This document shows positions 22,280 to 33,888 of a DNA stretch of 64,000 bases, one piece after another (positions within the stretch are counted from its first letter, which is position 1; each line of letters begins with the position of its first letter). The stretch is from the NCBI GenBank assembly GCA_014529385.2, contig CM043951.1, positions 109,034,469 through 109,098,468 on the forward strand. The letters are read 5' to 3'. The DNA comes from Adiantum capillus-veneris. Its lineage: Eukaryota > Streptophyta > Polypodiopsida > Polypodiales > Pteridaceae. A program made the translations under genes and the position numbers. The notes under the pieces were generated by a model, which saw nothing but the letters and a program-made list of their open reading frames with translations, was not told where the DNA came from and did no database searches.

Positions 22280-23419
22280 TCAGAACATGGAAGAGGGCAA
22301 ATGTTTCTATTGTGGCGAGAAAGGCCACAGGAAACCAGATTGTCCAGAGCTTAAGAAAGATTCTCCTCCTCTTGCATCAAATTCAGTACCCGACGTATAA
22401 GCCAACACCAGGAAGGAGAAAGGAAAAAGGTAGCTACTCAAAGCGTGGGGCAGCTTGAATGGGTGGAGAGTATTGATCTTGTTTAATCTAGGCTCCACCG
22501 ACAATTTTATTTCATTGGATATTTGAGAATCTCTTGGACTTACTTGGGAAAGATTGTGCACTCCAATCAGTTCAGGATCAGCCTTTAAAGGGTTGACTAC
22601 GAGTTCCGCTCCAGTGCAAGGGCATTCAAATATGAAGATTGGGAAGTACTCTGATCAAGAGTCTTTCCTAGTTGCTCTAATACAAGGCTGCCACGTTGTT
22701 TTGGGAGTGCCTTGGCATTATAGAATTCATGTCTCTCCCAATTTATGTAAATAAGAAATTGTTCTTTATTTTCAAAGGACAACAGTATGATGTAGATGCA
22801 AGTGCTACTGATTGGCCTATACCCATGGTCAGCCACATCACTATTAACAAGAAATAAAGAAGTGTCTTTTTGTTTACTTCATTTTTGCTAAAGACAGAGA
22901 GATGAGTGCTGAAAATGTCTTGTCCAATTTAGATAAGGATTTTTTTACTAACACTCCTGCTGATGACTAACCTCATGAGAGACTGGAAGATCATTATATT
23001 GATCTGATTCCAGGCAGTTCGCCCCAAATCAGCCATCTAATCGAGCTAATCTTTTATAGCAAGAAGAAAACCTTGAACAAGTAAATGAACTTCTTGAGAA
23101 GGGCCTTGTTTGACCTGGTACTTCTCGTCACCGTTCACCAGTCTTGCTTGTTCAGGAGAAAGACGACACGCTTCAAATGAGCATTGACTATCATATCTCA
23201 CAACAATTACCCTTACATGATCTCACAAACAAAAAGATAAAGTTTGTATGGGGATTCAGACAGCAAGAAGCCTTTCAACGGTTTAAGTATCATTTGAAAC
23301 ATGGACCTGTACTAGTTATGCCAGCTCTCCAAAATCCTTTTGAAGTCCATTGCAATGCATATGGCAAAGGGATTGGAGCAGTGTTCAACGAAGAAAGGCA
23401 TGATGTTGTCTATGAGAGT
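22280..23419 (+). pseudogene. Element F: gag knuckle, protease, RT start and RNase H start
   Basis: The zinc knuckle CFYCGEKGHRKPDC is at about 22306-22347. A protease-like STDNFISLDI lies near 22500, a PR/RT linker (VLGVPWHYRIHV) near 22710, RT lead-in (EQVNELLEKGLV, SPVLLVQEKDD) near 23080-23170. Then the sequence skips the RT palm and resumes in LHDLTNKKIKFVWG and NPFEVHCNAYGKGIGAV of RNase H (23210-23390). It is a deleted and frameshifted copy. Confidence 0.75.
23412..23419. repeat. 8-bp target duplication of the MITE, left copy
   Basis: ATGAGAGT here and again at 23792-23799, on either side of the element. With one copy removed, the RNase H reading of F (YESR...) becomes continuous. Confidence 0.9.
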
Positions 23420-23791
23420 CAAGGTGGAATCCGTACGTACGTACCTTACGATTCCGTACGGTACGGTGCAGTACGACAAGTTTTTTTTTTTGGTGGTGTT
23501 TTTTTGTTTTTGTTTTTGTTTTTTTTTGGGGCCATTTTCTCCACGGACCACTCGCGCTAGAGGCGCTTTCAGATTGGGATAATAGGGTGAAAGGGAGAGA
23601 GCCTTAGGCTTTTTTAATCGACCAGGATTACAAAAGACTCTCTTTTGAAAGGTCCGTGAACTTAAATTTAGTGTAATTTTCTTTTTTTACAAATGGTACG
23701 TACCTATCACGTACCTAAAGGTTGGTTCAGTACGGAAGTACGTTCCGTACGTACCTAAACCGTACCGTACACTACGTACCTTTCCACCTTG
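23420..23791. mobile_element. 372-bp nonautonomous hAT-like MITE
   Basis: The ends are CAAGGTGGAA and its reverse complement TTCCACCTTG. An 8-bp duplication flanks it, which is the hAT signature. The subterminal regions on both sides are full of GTACG/CGTAC motifs, the kind of clustered repeat that hAT transposases bind. There is no coding capacity, and a T-rich centre. Its ends differ from those of the hAT at 45036, so that element is not its obvious source. Confidence 0.85.
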
Positions 23792-23799
23792 ATGAGAGT

Positions 23800-24506
23800 C
23801 GATGCTTGCAAGAACTCGAACGTCACGCCTTAGTAAATGAAAAAGTTTAAAGAATTAGTGGCGGTAAGAGCACTTTGGAATACTTAGAGTGTGTGTACGT
23901 GTTAAATTTTTACTAATTAAGGAGACTTAGACTATTCGAACCAGAGAGTCTTGTGCTAGAATTCCTGCTGAAGGAATGCACCAGGACCCGTGCTAGAACT
24001 CTCGATAGGAGAGTGCATGAGAACCCTTGAAAGCTTAGGACTTGCGATAGTTTGGAAGAGCTTTAACACTTAGTCTCTCGTCTAGGAGAAGTGCTTAGGA
24101 GAATCCTCTCTGCGAAGTGGAGAGCGGCATTTGTCGGCATAGACTCTTCGGAGGGCTCAACAATTTATTTAAAATTAGAAAAGCATAGACCTCTTTAGTA
24201 TAGGCTGCTCTAAAGCAGTTAGATCTAGGCATTGGCTCAGATGTTTAAAAAAAAGGCCACGCATGTGAAACGTGCTATCCTTAGATCTCAAGAAAAGCAT
24301 AAGAAAGCGCTTGACAAACATTGTTGTGATCTCAAACTCATTGTAAGACAATTTGTTCTTTTCCAACTAGATAAAGCGAGACTTAGGAAACAAGCAAATT
24401 AGAAAGGGAAGGTTGTCAAACCTTCCGACAGATATGATGGCCCGTTTAAGATTAGAGAACAGATCAATGATGTAGCTTTTGGATTGGATATTTCAGAGAC
24501 TTGGAA
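23800..24506 (+). pseudogene. Element F: end of RNase H fragment and integrase C-terminus
   Basis: The RNase H reading resumes (ESRCLQELERHALVNE), then 23880-24240 is unassigned. From 24250 the integrase C-terminal region is readable: KALDKHCCDLKLIVRQF, LFQLDKARLRKQAN, and DRYDGPFKIREQINDVAF. It stops at the target duplication of E and continues at 40788. Confidence 0.7.
24502..24506. repeat. Target duplication of element E, left copy (TGGAA)
   Basis: TGGAA precedes tgtaacattt at 24507 and recurs at 40783-40787 after the other LTR. Joining the flanks restores the integrase reading SETWK-IHNAFH of element F. Confidence 0.9.
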
Positions 24507-24934
24507 TGTAACATTTAATGGCCTAAAAACTTGTGTGTAGCGGAAATTAGCATGAACATAGTGGGCATTTCATTAGAATAGATTCCTAATGAGAATTACA
24601 AGAGTGCTTGGGTGAAGAGAGCAACAAAAATCATAACACCTTGTGGGCATCTGGCCTAGGGAGCTGACATGTGTCCCTCATTCCCTTTGTGTAAAGGGAG
24701 CTTGTGTGTGTGTGTGTGGCTTTCTCTCTCATCCCCTAGAAGAAAGGCTCGCCCCCTCCCATGTAGGGATATGCAAAGACTTTTTTTTACACACACAAAG
24801 CATCCAATTCCCCTAGGGTTGACCTTTGGACATAACCTTTGAATTTTGGAACCTTAGCATTTTGGAAGTCTTAATGGGCTGAACCTTAGGGTCTTTTTAG
24901 CCCATTGTTGCACATGGCTCTTTTGCAAATGGCC
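24507..24934 (-). repeat. 3' LTR of element E, first part
   Basis: It matches 40189-40616 closely (tgtaacatttaatggcc..., with a GT run). It is interrupted at 24934 by element D and resumes at 33721. Confidence 0.92.
24930..24934. repeat. Target duplication of element D, left copy (TGGCC)
   Basis: TGGCC stands directly before the TG end of D at 24935. The second copy is at 33721-33725, directly after its CA end at 33720. Confidence 0.92.
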
Positions 24935-26547
24935 TGTAATGGAATTTGCCTATTCAATTTGAGAATAGTGGAATTTAATGAGAGTACTTTCAAGAAATGA
25001 TTTTGTGAGCATAGCGGGTATACATAATTGAAGATAGCAACATAATCATAGCAATTAGTTAACTTGGCATAGACAATACTTTTGCAAGAGAGAGAGTTTA
25101 GAGAACATGACAACAATTGAGGACCGGATTTATGTGGAGCCGGTCCCCCTCCAATAGGCATTTGTATTATGATTTCTCCCATTAGAGAGACTTGTTACAA
25201 TACAGTCTTTGTGTTCCTTGTGACCTAGGTGATGCCATGAAGATGGAAGGCTTCATGCACCACAAACATAACATAAACTTGAAGAAAGCTTTAACTATCC
25301 CAAGCCTCAGTCCCAAGACCTCAAACACCTTCGAAGGTGGAGAGAGCTAGCAGGGAATGAGGGTAGGGAAGAGGAAGAAGAAACATTTCGTAGGAGAAAG
25401 AATTAGTTCCTCACTTATCATACTCTTGTTGCTAGCATACATAATAGCATAGTAATGAAGAAGAAGGAGATGGCAAGCTAAGCATTGAAGCATGGCTCTT
25501 GGTTGGATTTGCACTCCATAGCCAAGAGTGTTGGTGTAGGCTCTCAACCTCTACTTGCTTGGAGAGGGAGCTCTTGCACTTTGCATATCACACAATGAGA
25601 GTGCTTGTGAGTGTGTGTGGGTGAGTATACCCCCTAGGCACCCCCTAGCTTGCTTGGGTCGACCCCCCCTTGTAGCTCATGCCTGAAGCTCATTGGACCC
25701 CTCCAGGCCTAGCCAATCACAAGCAGGAGCCATTACAAGCAACATGGGTAGCCTTGGGACAAGTGTCCCCTTTCCCCTTTGAGAGAGAGGACTTGATAAA
25801 TGCTAAAACAATTAGATAATTCATGTAATTTATCATTGGACCCCTTTGAAGCTAGCCAATAGGCTTCAAGCAACACATGAAGGTAACATGGGTAGGGGCT
25901 GACATGTGTCCTTGCTGCCTCTTCAAGATGGGCTTCCCTTGTGTGGTGTGAGTGGTGTGTTCTCTCTCTAGGCCCTAGGAAAAGGGCTCGCCCCCCTCTT
26001 GTAGGAATGCTTTTGACTTTTAGGTGATCAAGCACCTTACTCACCAAGCATGACAAAGCACTTGAACTAGGGGGGTCCCACAAGCATCTCAGGCAAGCTT
26101 CTCAAGGCACCTCAAGTACTTTAATCATGCAGCAAGTCAAGCACCTCAAGCATGGAGCCAGTCAAGCACCTCAAGCATCTTAATCAAGCACTCAAGCATG
26201 AAAACACCTCAAGCATGACAAGCACCTCAAGCAGGACAAAGCACCTCGAGCTTGGGCCGGGTTCCCACCTCAAGCTCAGCCCTAGCTTACTTAAGGTCAA
26301 AGGACTTTTACACATTTATTGGAGGTCTTCAATGAAGCTAACCCTAAGGTCTTATGCTCCATTGGTTAGCCTTGCTCTTTGATAGACCATCTCCCTTTTG
26401 GGCCCCTTTACATTGGCCCCGTGTTGAGATAGATCTAATAGCACATACCTATATCTTAACACTTGTTTCCGTTTATTCTCCCACATTAAGTGATCAATTT
26501 AATATGAGAAAATCATTTGGGTTAGTTAGATATTAGATTTTATGACA
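24935..26547 (-). repeat. 3' LTR of element D (1613 bp)
   Basis: Starts tgtaatggaatttgcc and ends gattttatgaca. Its partner is 32098-33720. An internal minisatellite of the unit caagcacctcaag lies at 26085-26255. Just inside the LTR the polypurine stretch reads aagagagaggtaa on the minus strand (26548-26560). Confidence 0.95.
26085..26255. repeat. Minisatellite inside the LTR of D
   Basis: Irregular repeats of aagcacctcaagcat and variants. The same array is in the partner LTR at about 33262-33420, with small length differences. Confidence 0.8.
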
Positions 26548-26855
26548 TTACCTCTCTCTTGAAATCATAGTCGTCCTCGACTATGAGGTAGAAGAGATAA
26601 AGTCTTAGTCATTAGTCAATCGTACTTAGCGGGTAAAGGATCCCTTTTTACCCTACGACATCTTTCCAAGATGGATGACTAATCCATTTGGTGCTTGGGA
26701 GACATAGCTGCCGCAAGCATGTCTGCTCTTTAGTCCATTTCATTCTCCCAAAGTAGAGTGACAAATTCTACTTGGTGTTTGAGAGACGTCGTCATCACAA
26801 ACATGATTCTAAGCATGCATACTAGTTAAATTTGTGCACAATTAAAAAAGACTAG

Positions 26856-28301
26856 TCATATAAGACAAAAACATGAGTTATTTAAAAAAATTTGTACATT
26901 TGCTGACTCTAATGTAGCATTGTAAGCATTGACAAGGTTCATACTATCCTTAAGTTGTACTCCTTGCATCCATTTAGCATCTTCAAAAGGATAATTTTTG
27001 AACTTAATAAGATACCGTCGGATAATCTTACCATGTCGTAGTACCTTGTCTTCATGCCGAAGGATAGCTTCGGGTTGTAGCACCTCTTCTTGGTCTTCAA
27101 CTTCGGGAGGGTCTTCAATAATTGGTTCAATTGGTGGCTCTCCTTTGTAGGGCTTAAGTAAGCTTACATGAAAGGCATTGTGTATAAGCCAATGGTTGGG
27201 CAACTTGAGTTGATAAGCCGTCTCATTGATAGGCTTCAAGATTTGGAAAGGACCATAGTATCTTTTTGCTAGTTTAGCATAATACTTTTGATGGCCCGTA
27301 GGATTTTTGCCCGTCGTTTGCCTTAATCGAGCCTTAGGAAACTTGAGTAAGACCCAATCATTTTCTTTGAACATTAAGGCTCTTCTGTGCTTATCAGCAG
27401 CAGCTTTTTGCCTTTGTTGAGAGATGGCTATAGCCTCCCTAATCTTTTGAAAAGATTCTTGTAGGTCACGGCTATACTCATCGGCGGCGAAGATCTTCCC
27501 ATGTACTTTCAGTAGCAAGGGACTTTTAGGTCTTCCTTCTATGATCTCGAAAGGTGCTTTGCCCGTAGAAGTATGTACAGTATTATTGTAGGCATACTCT
27601 ACTAGCGGTAAATACTTTTCCCATTGTGAGCGTTGATCTACTTCGGTAACATAAGTCTTGAGTAGATCGAGTATCGTAAGATTGGCTATCTCACTTTGGC
27701 CATCCGTTTGTGGGTGATAGGCCGAAGAGAAATTCAATCTTGTTCCTAGATTTTCAAAGAGACCTTTCCAGAAATTACTGGTCATTCTAGGATCTCTATC
27801 TGACACGATGGATGTGGGTAATCCATGGTGTTTGAAAATCTGAGATATGAAGAGAGTTGCCATTTGATGTGCCTTAATAGTCTTTTTGACAGGAATAAAA
27901 TGTGCTTGCTTGCTAAACTTGTCGACTATTGTCCATATTCCTGTATTCCCATGGATAGACTTGGGCAATCCAAAGATGAAATCCATGGATATACTCTCCC
28001 ATGGTGAATTTGGAATAGGCAATGGCTGGAGTAATCCAGGTTGCTTCCCTCTATCATACTTGGTCTTTTGGCATACTACACATTTTGAAACATACTCTTG
28101 TATGTCCACTTTCATGGTAGGCCAATAGAAATACGTCTCTACTCCTCGGAGAGTAGGTTGAATACCTCTATGCCCTGCATATGGAGGAGCATGGGATTCA
28201 TACATAACCTTCTCACGAAGGGAATGGATAACACATAGCCTATTGCCGTGGGGAAGATAACCATCCTGCAAGGTGAATGGTTCCTCTTTTCCCCAAAGCA
28301 A
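26856..28301 (-). pseudogene. Element D integrase with chromodomain-like C-terminus
   Basis: Frame of 481 residues entered by a frameshift. Zinc finger H37, H44, C74, C77 (SHAPPYAGHRG; SKCVVCQK). Catalytic D107 (SMDFIFG), D168 (SDRDP) and E204 (GQSE), with 35 residues between the last two. The C-terminal half carries the GPF-type block (RYYGPFQILKPI), HNAFHVSLLKPY, and a chromodomain-like end (ILRHEDKVLRHGKII, YLIKFKNYPFEDAKW). In chromoviruses the chromodomain guides integration to chromatin marks. The domain set looks complete. Only the 1-base insertion in an A run near 28288 separates it from RNase H. Confidence 0.85.
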
Positions 28302-29718
28302 GGGCTGACATTATGTCTCTAAAGTCAGGGTCAGTAGCATACTCATCTATCATAGAGGATAGATCATTGTGAGTAGCTATAGACACCGCATTAACTTTTG
28401 GTCGTCGTGAAAGTGCATCGGCAACTTGATTGTGCTTACCAGCTATGTGAGCAATATGGAAATTAAATTGCGAAAGAAAATTTGCCCACCTCATTTGTTT
28501 GTCGAAAAGCTTGGTTTGCGTCATGAAATACTTGAGACTTTGGTGGTCGGTTCGTAGGATAAATGGAGTCCCCAATAGGTAGTGCTTCCATGTGTCTAGG
28601 GCATGTAGAACAGCTAAAAGCTCTTTCTCATAAATGCCCAAGACTCGTTCATCACCATTGAGCCTTCGGCTCTCATATGCTATGGCATGCCCTTCTTGAA
28701 GCAAAACCGCTCCAAGGCAATCACCACAAGCATCACATTGGACCTCAAATGTCTTTGAGAGATCCGGAAGCACGAGGACTGGTTGGGAAGTAAGCTTCTC
28801 TTTGAGTTTTTCAAAATCATTTTGCTCCTTAGCAGTCCATACAAACTTAACGTTCTTCTTGGTTAAGTCGTGTAGTGGTCCTGCTACTTGAGAGAATTTT
28901 GCTATGAAGCGTCTATAGTATGCACACATACCAATAAAGCTTCTTAGCTCATGTAGATTCCTTGGGTTAGGCCATGATTTTATTACCTCTAACTTTGATG
29001 GATCCATACGAATACCATCGTGAGAGATAATATGGCCTAGATATTGAATCTCTTGAAGGAAGAATTCACTTTTCTTTTGGTTGAGAAAAAGTTTGTTCTC
29101 CCTCAAGGCTTGAAAAATCACTTGGAGATGTTGCTTATGTTCCTCCAAAGACTTGGAGTAGATGATGATATCATCGAAGAACACTCCAGTGAATTTTCGA
29201 TATGGTCTAAATTTTTTTTCCATCAAACGATTGAATGTAGCTGGTGCATTAGTCAAGCCAAAAGGCATGACTAGATATTCATAAAGACCAAATGTTGTGC
29301 GAAACGCGGTCTTTAAGATATCCTCATCCACTATCCTTATTTGATGATAGCCACTCTTAAGGTCAATCCTACTGAAGTAGGTAGAGCCTTGTAGCTTATT
29401 AAACAGATCTTCTGCCCGAGGTACGGGAAATCTGTTTTTGATAGTGATATGGTTTAGTGCTCGATAGTCCACACACATACGGTATGTACCATCTTTCTTT
29501 TGCACTAAAAGGACTGGAGAACAAAAGGGAGAGGAACTAGGCCTCACCATCCCTTTGTCTACCAGCTCTTGTACTTGCCTCATGATCTCCTCTTGTTGAG
29601 CTTGTGAGACTCGATAAGGAGGTTTGTTAGGCGGTGAGCTTCCTGGAAGGAGCTCAATACGATGGTCATCATCCCCTCGTTTTGGAGGTAGGTCCATAGG
29701 GATATCATCGATGAACAC
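28240..29718 (-). pseudogene. Element D reverse transcriptase and RNase H
   Basis: Frame of about 492 residues; upstream it is separated from gag-PR by a 1-base loss near 29745. RT motifs: [43 protein letters not shown] and [10 protein letters not shown] (FFDD in the YxDD place). Then LGHIISHDGIRMDP, the RNase H start FEVQCDACGDCLGAV, YEKELLAVLHAL, RTDHQSLKYF and NQVADALSRRP. It makes cDNA and removes the RNA strand. It ends early in a shifted frame at 28240. Element E lacks the same upstream break, so the break is specific to D. Confidence 0.88.
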
Positions 29719-29732
29719 ATCTTGGAATCCTT

Positions 29733-31682
29733 TTAGAAAGTAGACAAGTCTAACTCTTCTTGATTCCTATCATTTCCATTTGATGAAACATTATTAGCTT
29801 TTAGAGACTCTTTGACATAAATCATGTACGCAGAAACTGAGCTCTTCATTGATTTATCAAAAGAAAGAGGATTTACAAGTGGAATAGTGCGACCACGCTC
29901 ACTAGCATCTATATACATGTTCTTTCCCCTGTAGGTGAAGTAAATTCTCCTTTTAGGGAACTTCATGTTGGCAGCCATGCGATCAAACCATGGTGCCCCT
30001 AGGATAACATCCTGATGTTGGAGGGGAGAGATGAAGAAGTCTTCTTTGTCGACATAGCTTTGGACATGAAGCCTCAACTTCCCAATCAAGGGAGTAACGG
30101 AGGCTTGTTGTCCCTTGAAAGCTGCATCAGCTGTTACTATATCTCCCATCTCAAAAGCTTGAATGCCCAACTTGGTGGCCAACTCTATTGATATGAAGTT
30201 GAGAGTAGAGCCAGGGTCAAACAAGATGAAGGCATCATGCTCTCTTACCTTTCCCCAAGCATAGGAGAGTGATGATCCTTTGCAATGAGCATCCTCTTTT
30301 GGAGCTTCGATGGTGGAAGCCCTAGGAGTCTCATTGCGAGTATTCTTCTTGGGGCAAGAACGATAGCCATGTCCTTGCTCCCCACACTTGAAACACTTAT
30401 GGTCCTTGCGAAAAGCTTCAAGCTCTTCAGGAGAGAGTTTGTTTTTACCTTTGTAAACTCCCTTCTCCTTGGACCGATTGTTGTCGTTGTTGTTGGAAGT
30501 GCCTTGGGAATTATTTTGAGCATTGGATTTCCCCTTTGCATCATTTTTATCTTTGTTTTCCATGGGCTTGACATTACGTCTAGCCCCTTGATGGAAATTG
30601 ATGCGTGAAGCAACCATGGTGTGGTGGATTACTTCGGTAATAGTACCGGGCCGTTGAGAGTTGATATATTCGGCCATCTCTTCAGGTAATCCCGCACAGA
30701 ATTGTTGTCTTTGCTCGGCAAAGTCTATCTTTTGAAAGACAGTAGCTTTGAGATGTAAATCCCAAAACTTATCTACATACTTGTTGATAGACTCATGAGA
30801 GAGGAGCTTCAAGCCGCGCCATTCGGTAAGAACTTTATCTTTAGTATCGCTTGGAAGAAATTGCTTCATGATGGAAACTCGTAGAGTTTTCCATGTCTTT
30901 GGGGCTTCTCCATTGCCACGAAGGCTAGCCCACCATTGACGAGCTGATTTTTGGAAGTGCATAGCTACATGGCGTAGCTTGGAGGACTCTGTGAAGCCCT
31001 CGTCCCCAAAGGCCGCATCAAATTGCTGGATGAAGGCCAACACTTTGTCGGTAGCACCAAAGGTGCCATCGTAGGTGAGAAAAGAGATACTCTTTCCTCC
31101 CTCCTTGAGCTTCTTTAGCTTTTGTGACCTTCGCCATGCAGGAAATGATTTGCGATGCCCTCCCCTCTTGTATTCTCTAGGAGAATAGCCATAACTTTCA
31201 TCGGAAGAGAAGGAAGGTGAAGAAGAAGGAGAAGAGGGTGACCTCTTCCTAGCCCTTTTCTTCCTTTGTTTCCTCTCTTGCCTTTGAGAGTGATGAGGAG
31301 AAGGACTATGGGTTGCTCTTTTCCTCTTGGGAGGAGTAGGCGATCGTCTAGACCGCCTTCTTCGTGGAGCCACATCTTCAGAAGAACTTAGACTTTCATT
31401 GCTTTCTTTCTCTTTGGATTCCTCCTCTCGAATGGGAGAGAGTCTTCTTTTGGGGGTCTCTTCAAGAGGCCTCCTAAGCTCTCTCTCCTCTTGGAGAGGA
31501 AGGGAAATTCCATAGGCACGAAGTTGTTGAGTAACTTCGGCTTGCAAGGTAGGGTTGCCCATAGCTTGTTGCAACCTAGTCACAAGATAATTCACAAACA
31601 TGGGAGCATCTTCATTAGCACCTTCATGTGCAAAATCAAAGCTATCAATGTTCATTCTACTCTCTTGATTATTGTCAGCCAT
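29733..31682 (-). CDS. gag: Element D gag-protease, intact frame
   Basis: 650 codons from ATG 31682. An N-terminal acidic/helical part (MADNNQESRMNID...) is followed by an Arg/Ser-rich segment, the gag core (LAFIQQFDAAFGDEG, HFQKSARQWWASL, ESINKYVDKFWDLHLK), the zinc knuckle CFKCGEQGHGYRSC, then the retropepsin-like segment FILFDPGSTLNFISIELATKLGI with an unusual D-P-G-S active site. The start is supported by the matching start in element E. It forms the particle core and processes the polyprotein. It ends just before the RT frame because of a single-base loss; in E the corresponding reading is continuous here. Confidence 0.9.
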   Translation of the reverse strand: MADNNQESRMNIDSFDFAHEGANEDAPMFVNYLVTRLQQAMGNPTLQAEVTQQLRAYGISLPLQEERELRRPLEETPKRRLSPIREEESKEKESNESLSSSEDVAPRRRRSRRSPTPPKRKRATHSPSPHHSQRQERKQRKKRARKRSPSSPSSSPSFSSDESYGYSPREYKRGGHRKSFPAWRRSQKLKKLKEGGKSISFLTYDGTFGATDKVLAFIQQFDAAFGDEGFTESSKLRHVAMHFQKSARQWWASLRGNGEAPKTWKTLRVSIMKQFLPSDTKDKVLTEWRGLKLLSHESINKYVDKFWDLHLKATVFQKIDFAEQRQQFCAGLPEEMAEYINSQRPGTITEVIHHTMVASRINFHQGARRNVKPMENKDKNDAKGKSNAQNNSQGTSNNNDNNRSKEKGVYKGKNKLSPEELEAFRKDHKCFKCGEQGHGYRSCPKKNTRNETPRASTIEAPKEDAHCKGSSLSYAWGKVREHDAFILFDPGSTLNFISIELATKLGIQAFEMGDIVTADAAFKGQQASVTPLIGKLRLHVQSYVDKEDFFISPLQHQDVILGAPWFDRMAANMKFPKRRIYFTYRGKNMYIDASERGRTIPLVNPLSFDKSMKSSVSAYMIYVKESLKANNVSSNGNDRNQEELDLSTF

Positions 31683-32097
31683 GTTAACAAAATTTTATGT
31701 ATGTACTTAGTGTATGCTTTGGCAATTCAAAACCTTAGTTGCCACTCCTCTTAGCCTTTGAAAATCGGCTCTTAAGTATCTACACCCACGGCTCAAAGTG
31801 GTTAATTATAGAGAGTAGAGGAGTAGGTCTAACATAGCAGAGTTGCCAAGGGCTAGCTCCTTTCGGACTTCTTATGGCTCAATAATGGTAAAGCCGTAGG
31901 CAAGTCTAAAAAGACTCCATTATTAAGTCCAAAGCTCCCGAGGTGTGCACCATCCCCCACATAGTGGGCTTAACAAAACCGGTATTAGATCCCAGTTCCA
32001 CTTACTCTATTATAATTAACAACATCAACCATTTATAGGCTACTTAAGGACCTCTCTTCTTAAGCAAGAAAAGAGAAACCAAATGCTCTGATACCAA
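31683..32097 (-). other. Leader of element D with primer binding site
   Basis: The noncoding leader lies between LTR and gag ATG. On the minus strand TGGTATCAGAGC (32085-32096) starts one base inside the LTR end, the initiator-Met primer site. Confidence 0.88.
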
Positions 32098-33720
32098 TGT
32101 AATGGAATTTGCCTATTCAATTTGAGAATAGCGGAATTTAATGAGAGTACTTTCAAGAAATGATTTTGTGAGCATAGCGGGTATACATAATTGAAGATAG
32201 CAACATAATCATAGCAATTAGTTAACTTGGCATAGACAATACTTTTGCAAGAGAGAGAGTTTAGAGAACATGACAACAATTGAGGACCGGATTTATGTGG
32301 AGCCGGTCCCCCCTCCAATAGGCATTTGTATTATGATTTCTCCCATAAAGAGAGACTTGTTACAATACAGTCTTTGTGTTCCTTGTGACCTAGGTGATGC
32401 CATGAAGATGGAAGGCTTCATGCACCACAAACATAACATAAACTTGAAGAAAGCTTTAACTATCCCAAGCCTCAGTCCCAAGACCTCAAACACCTTCGAA
32501 GGTGGAGAGAGCTAGCAGGGAATGAGGGTAGGGAAGAGGAAGAAGAAACATTTCGTAGGAGAAAGAATTAGTTCCTCACTTATCATACTCTTGTTGCTAG
32601 CATACATAATAGCATAGTAATGAAGAAGAAGGAGATGGCAAGCTTAAGCATTGAAGCATGGCTCTTGGTTGGATTTGCACTCCATAGCCAAGAGTGTTGG
32701 TGTAGGCTCTCCACCTCTACTTGCTTGGAGAGGGAGCTCTTGCACTTTGCATATCACACAATGAGAGTGCTTGTGAGTGTGTGTGGGTGAGTATACCCCC
32801 TAGGCACCCCCCTAGCTTGCTTGGGTCGACCCCCCCTTGTAGCTCATGCCTGAAGCTCATTGGACCCCTCCAGGCCTAGCCAATCACAAGCAGGAGCCAT
32901 TACAAGCAACATGGGTAGCCTTGGGACAAGTGTCCCCCTTTTCCCTTTGAGAGAGAGGACTTGATAAATGCTAAAACAATTAGATAATTCATGTAATTTA
33001 TCATTGGACCCCTTTGAAGCCTAGCCAATAGGCTTCAAGCAACACATGAAGATAACATGGGTAGGGGCCTGACATGTGTCCTTGCTGCCTCTTCAAGATG
33101 GGCTTCCCTTGTGTGTGTGAGTGGGTGTTCTCTCTCTAGGCCCTAGGAAAAGGGCTCGCCCCCCTCTTGTAGGAATGCTTTTGACTTTTAGGTGATCAAG
33201 CACCTTACTCACCAAGCATGACAAAGCACTTGAACTAGGGGGGGTTCCCACAAGCATCTCAGGCAAGCTTCTCAAGGCACCTCAAGTACTTTAATCATGC
33301 AGCAAGTCAAGCACCTCAAGCATGGAGCCAGTCAAGCACCTCAAGCATCTTAATCAAGCACCTCAAGCATGAAAAACACCTCAAGCATGACAAGCACCTC
33401 AAGCAGGACAAGCACCTCGAGCTTGGGCCGGGTTCCCACCTCAAGCTCAGCCCTAGCTTACTTAAGGTCAAAAGGACTTTTACACACATTTATTGGAGGT
33501 CTTCAATGAGCTAACCCTAAGGTCTTATGCTCCATTGGTTAGCCTTGCTCTTTGATAGACCATCTCCCTTTTGGGCCCCTTTACATTGGCCCCGTGTTGA
33601 GATAGATCTAAAATCACATACCTATATCTTAACACTTGTTCCCGTTTATTCTCCCACATTAAGTGATCAATTTAATATGAGAAAATCATTTGGGTTAGTT
33701 AGATATTAGATTTTATGACA
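32098..33720 (-). repeat. 5' LTR of element D (1623 bp)
   Basis: Partner of 24935-26547, same TG...CA ends. Differences are mostly single bases and small length changes in C runs and in the caagcacctcaag array. Confidence 0.95.
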
Positions 33721-33888
33721 TGGCCCCCCTTTTGGATCCCTATTTTCCCTCCTTTGGATCCCTACTGTGGCCGGTCTGCTAGCTTAACCAATATTCTAGC
33801 TTTTTCTCCCCTGGCACTTCCCCACATTAAATGATCAGTTTAATATGAGAAAATCATTTAGGAGAATTAGATATTGATTATTATGACA
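33721..33888 (-). repeat. 3' LTR of element E, second part
   Basis: tggcccccctttt ggatccc matches 40617-40782, including the ending gattattatgaca. The first five bases are the duplicated target of D. The polypurine stretch of E follows at 33889-33901 (aagagagaggtaa on the minus strand), identical to that of D. Confidence 0.92.

Larger units (their letters stand above)
24935..33720 (-). mobile_element. Element D: young chromovirus-type Gypsy element
   Basis: The 8786-bp element on the minus strand has 5' LTR 32098-33720, initiator-Met primer site, gag-PR, RT-RNaseH, integrase with a chromodomain-like tail, and 3' LTR 24935-26547. The LTRs differ at only a few places by eye, so insertion is recent. 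Gag is intact, but two single-base frameshifts split pol (near 29745 and 28288). D lies inside the 3' LTR of E, an older relative with similar protein sequence. Confidence 0.95.

Noticed and set aside
26085-26255. Regularly spaced caagcacctcaag units as a regulatory array or CRISPR
   Set aside because: Units vary in length with no unique spacers and are confined to the LTRs of D.
32040-32515. Frames of 80-98 residues that appear both near 24900 and near 32100
   Set aside because: They are the same LTR sequence of element D seen twice, not a gene family.
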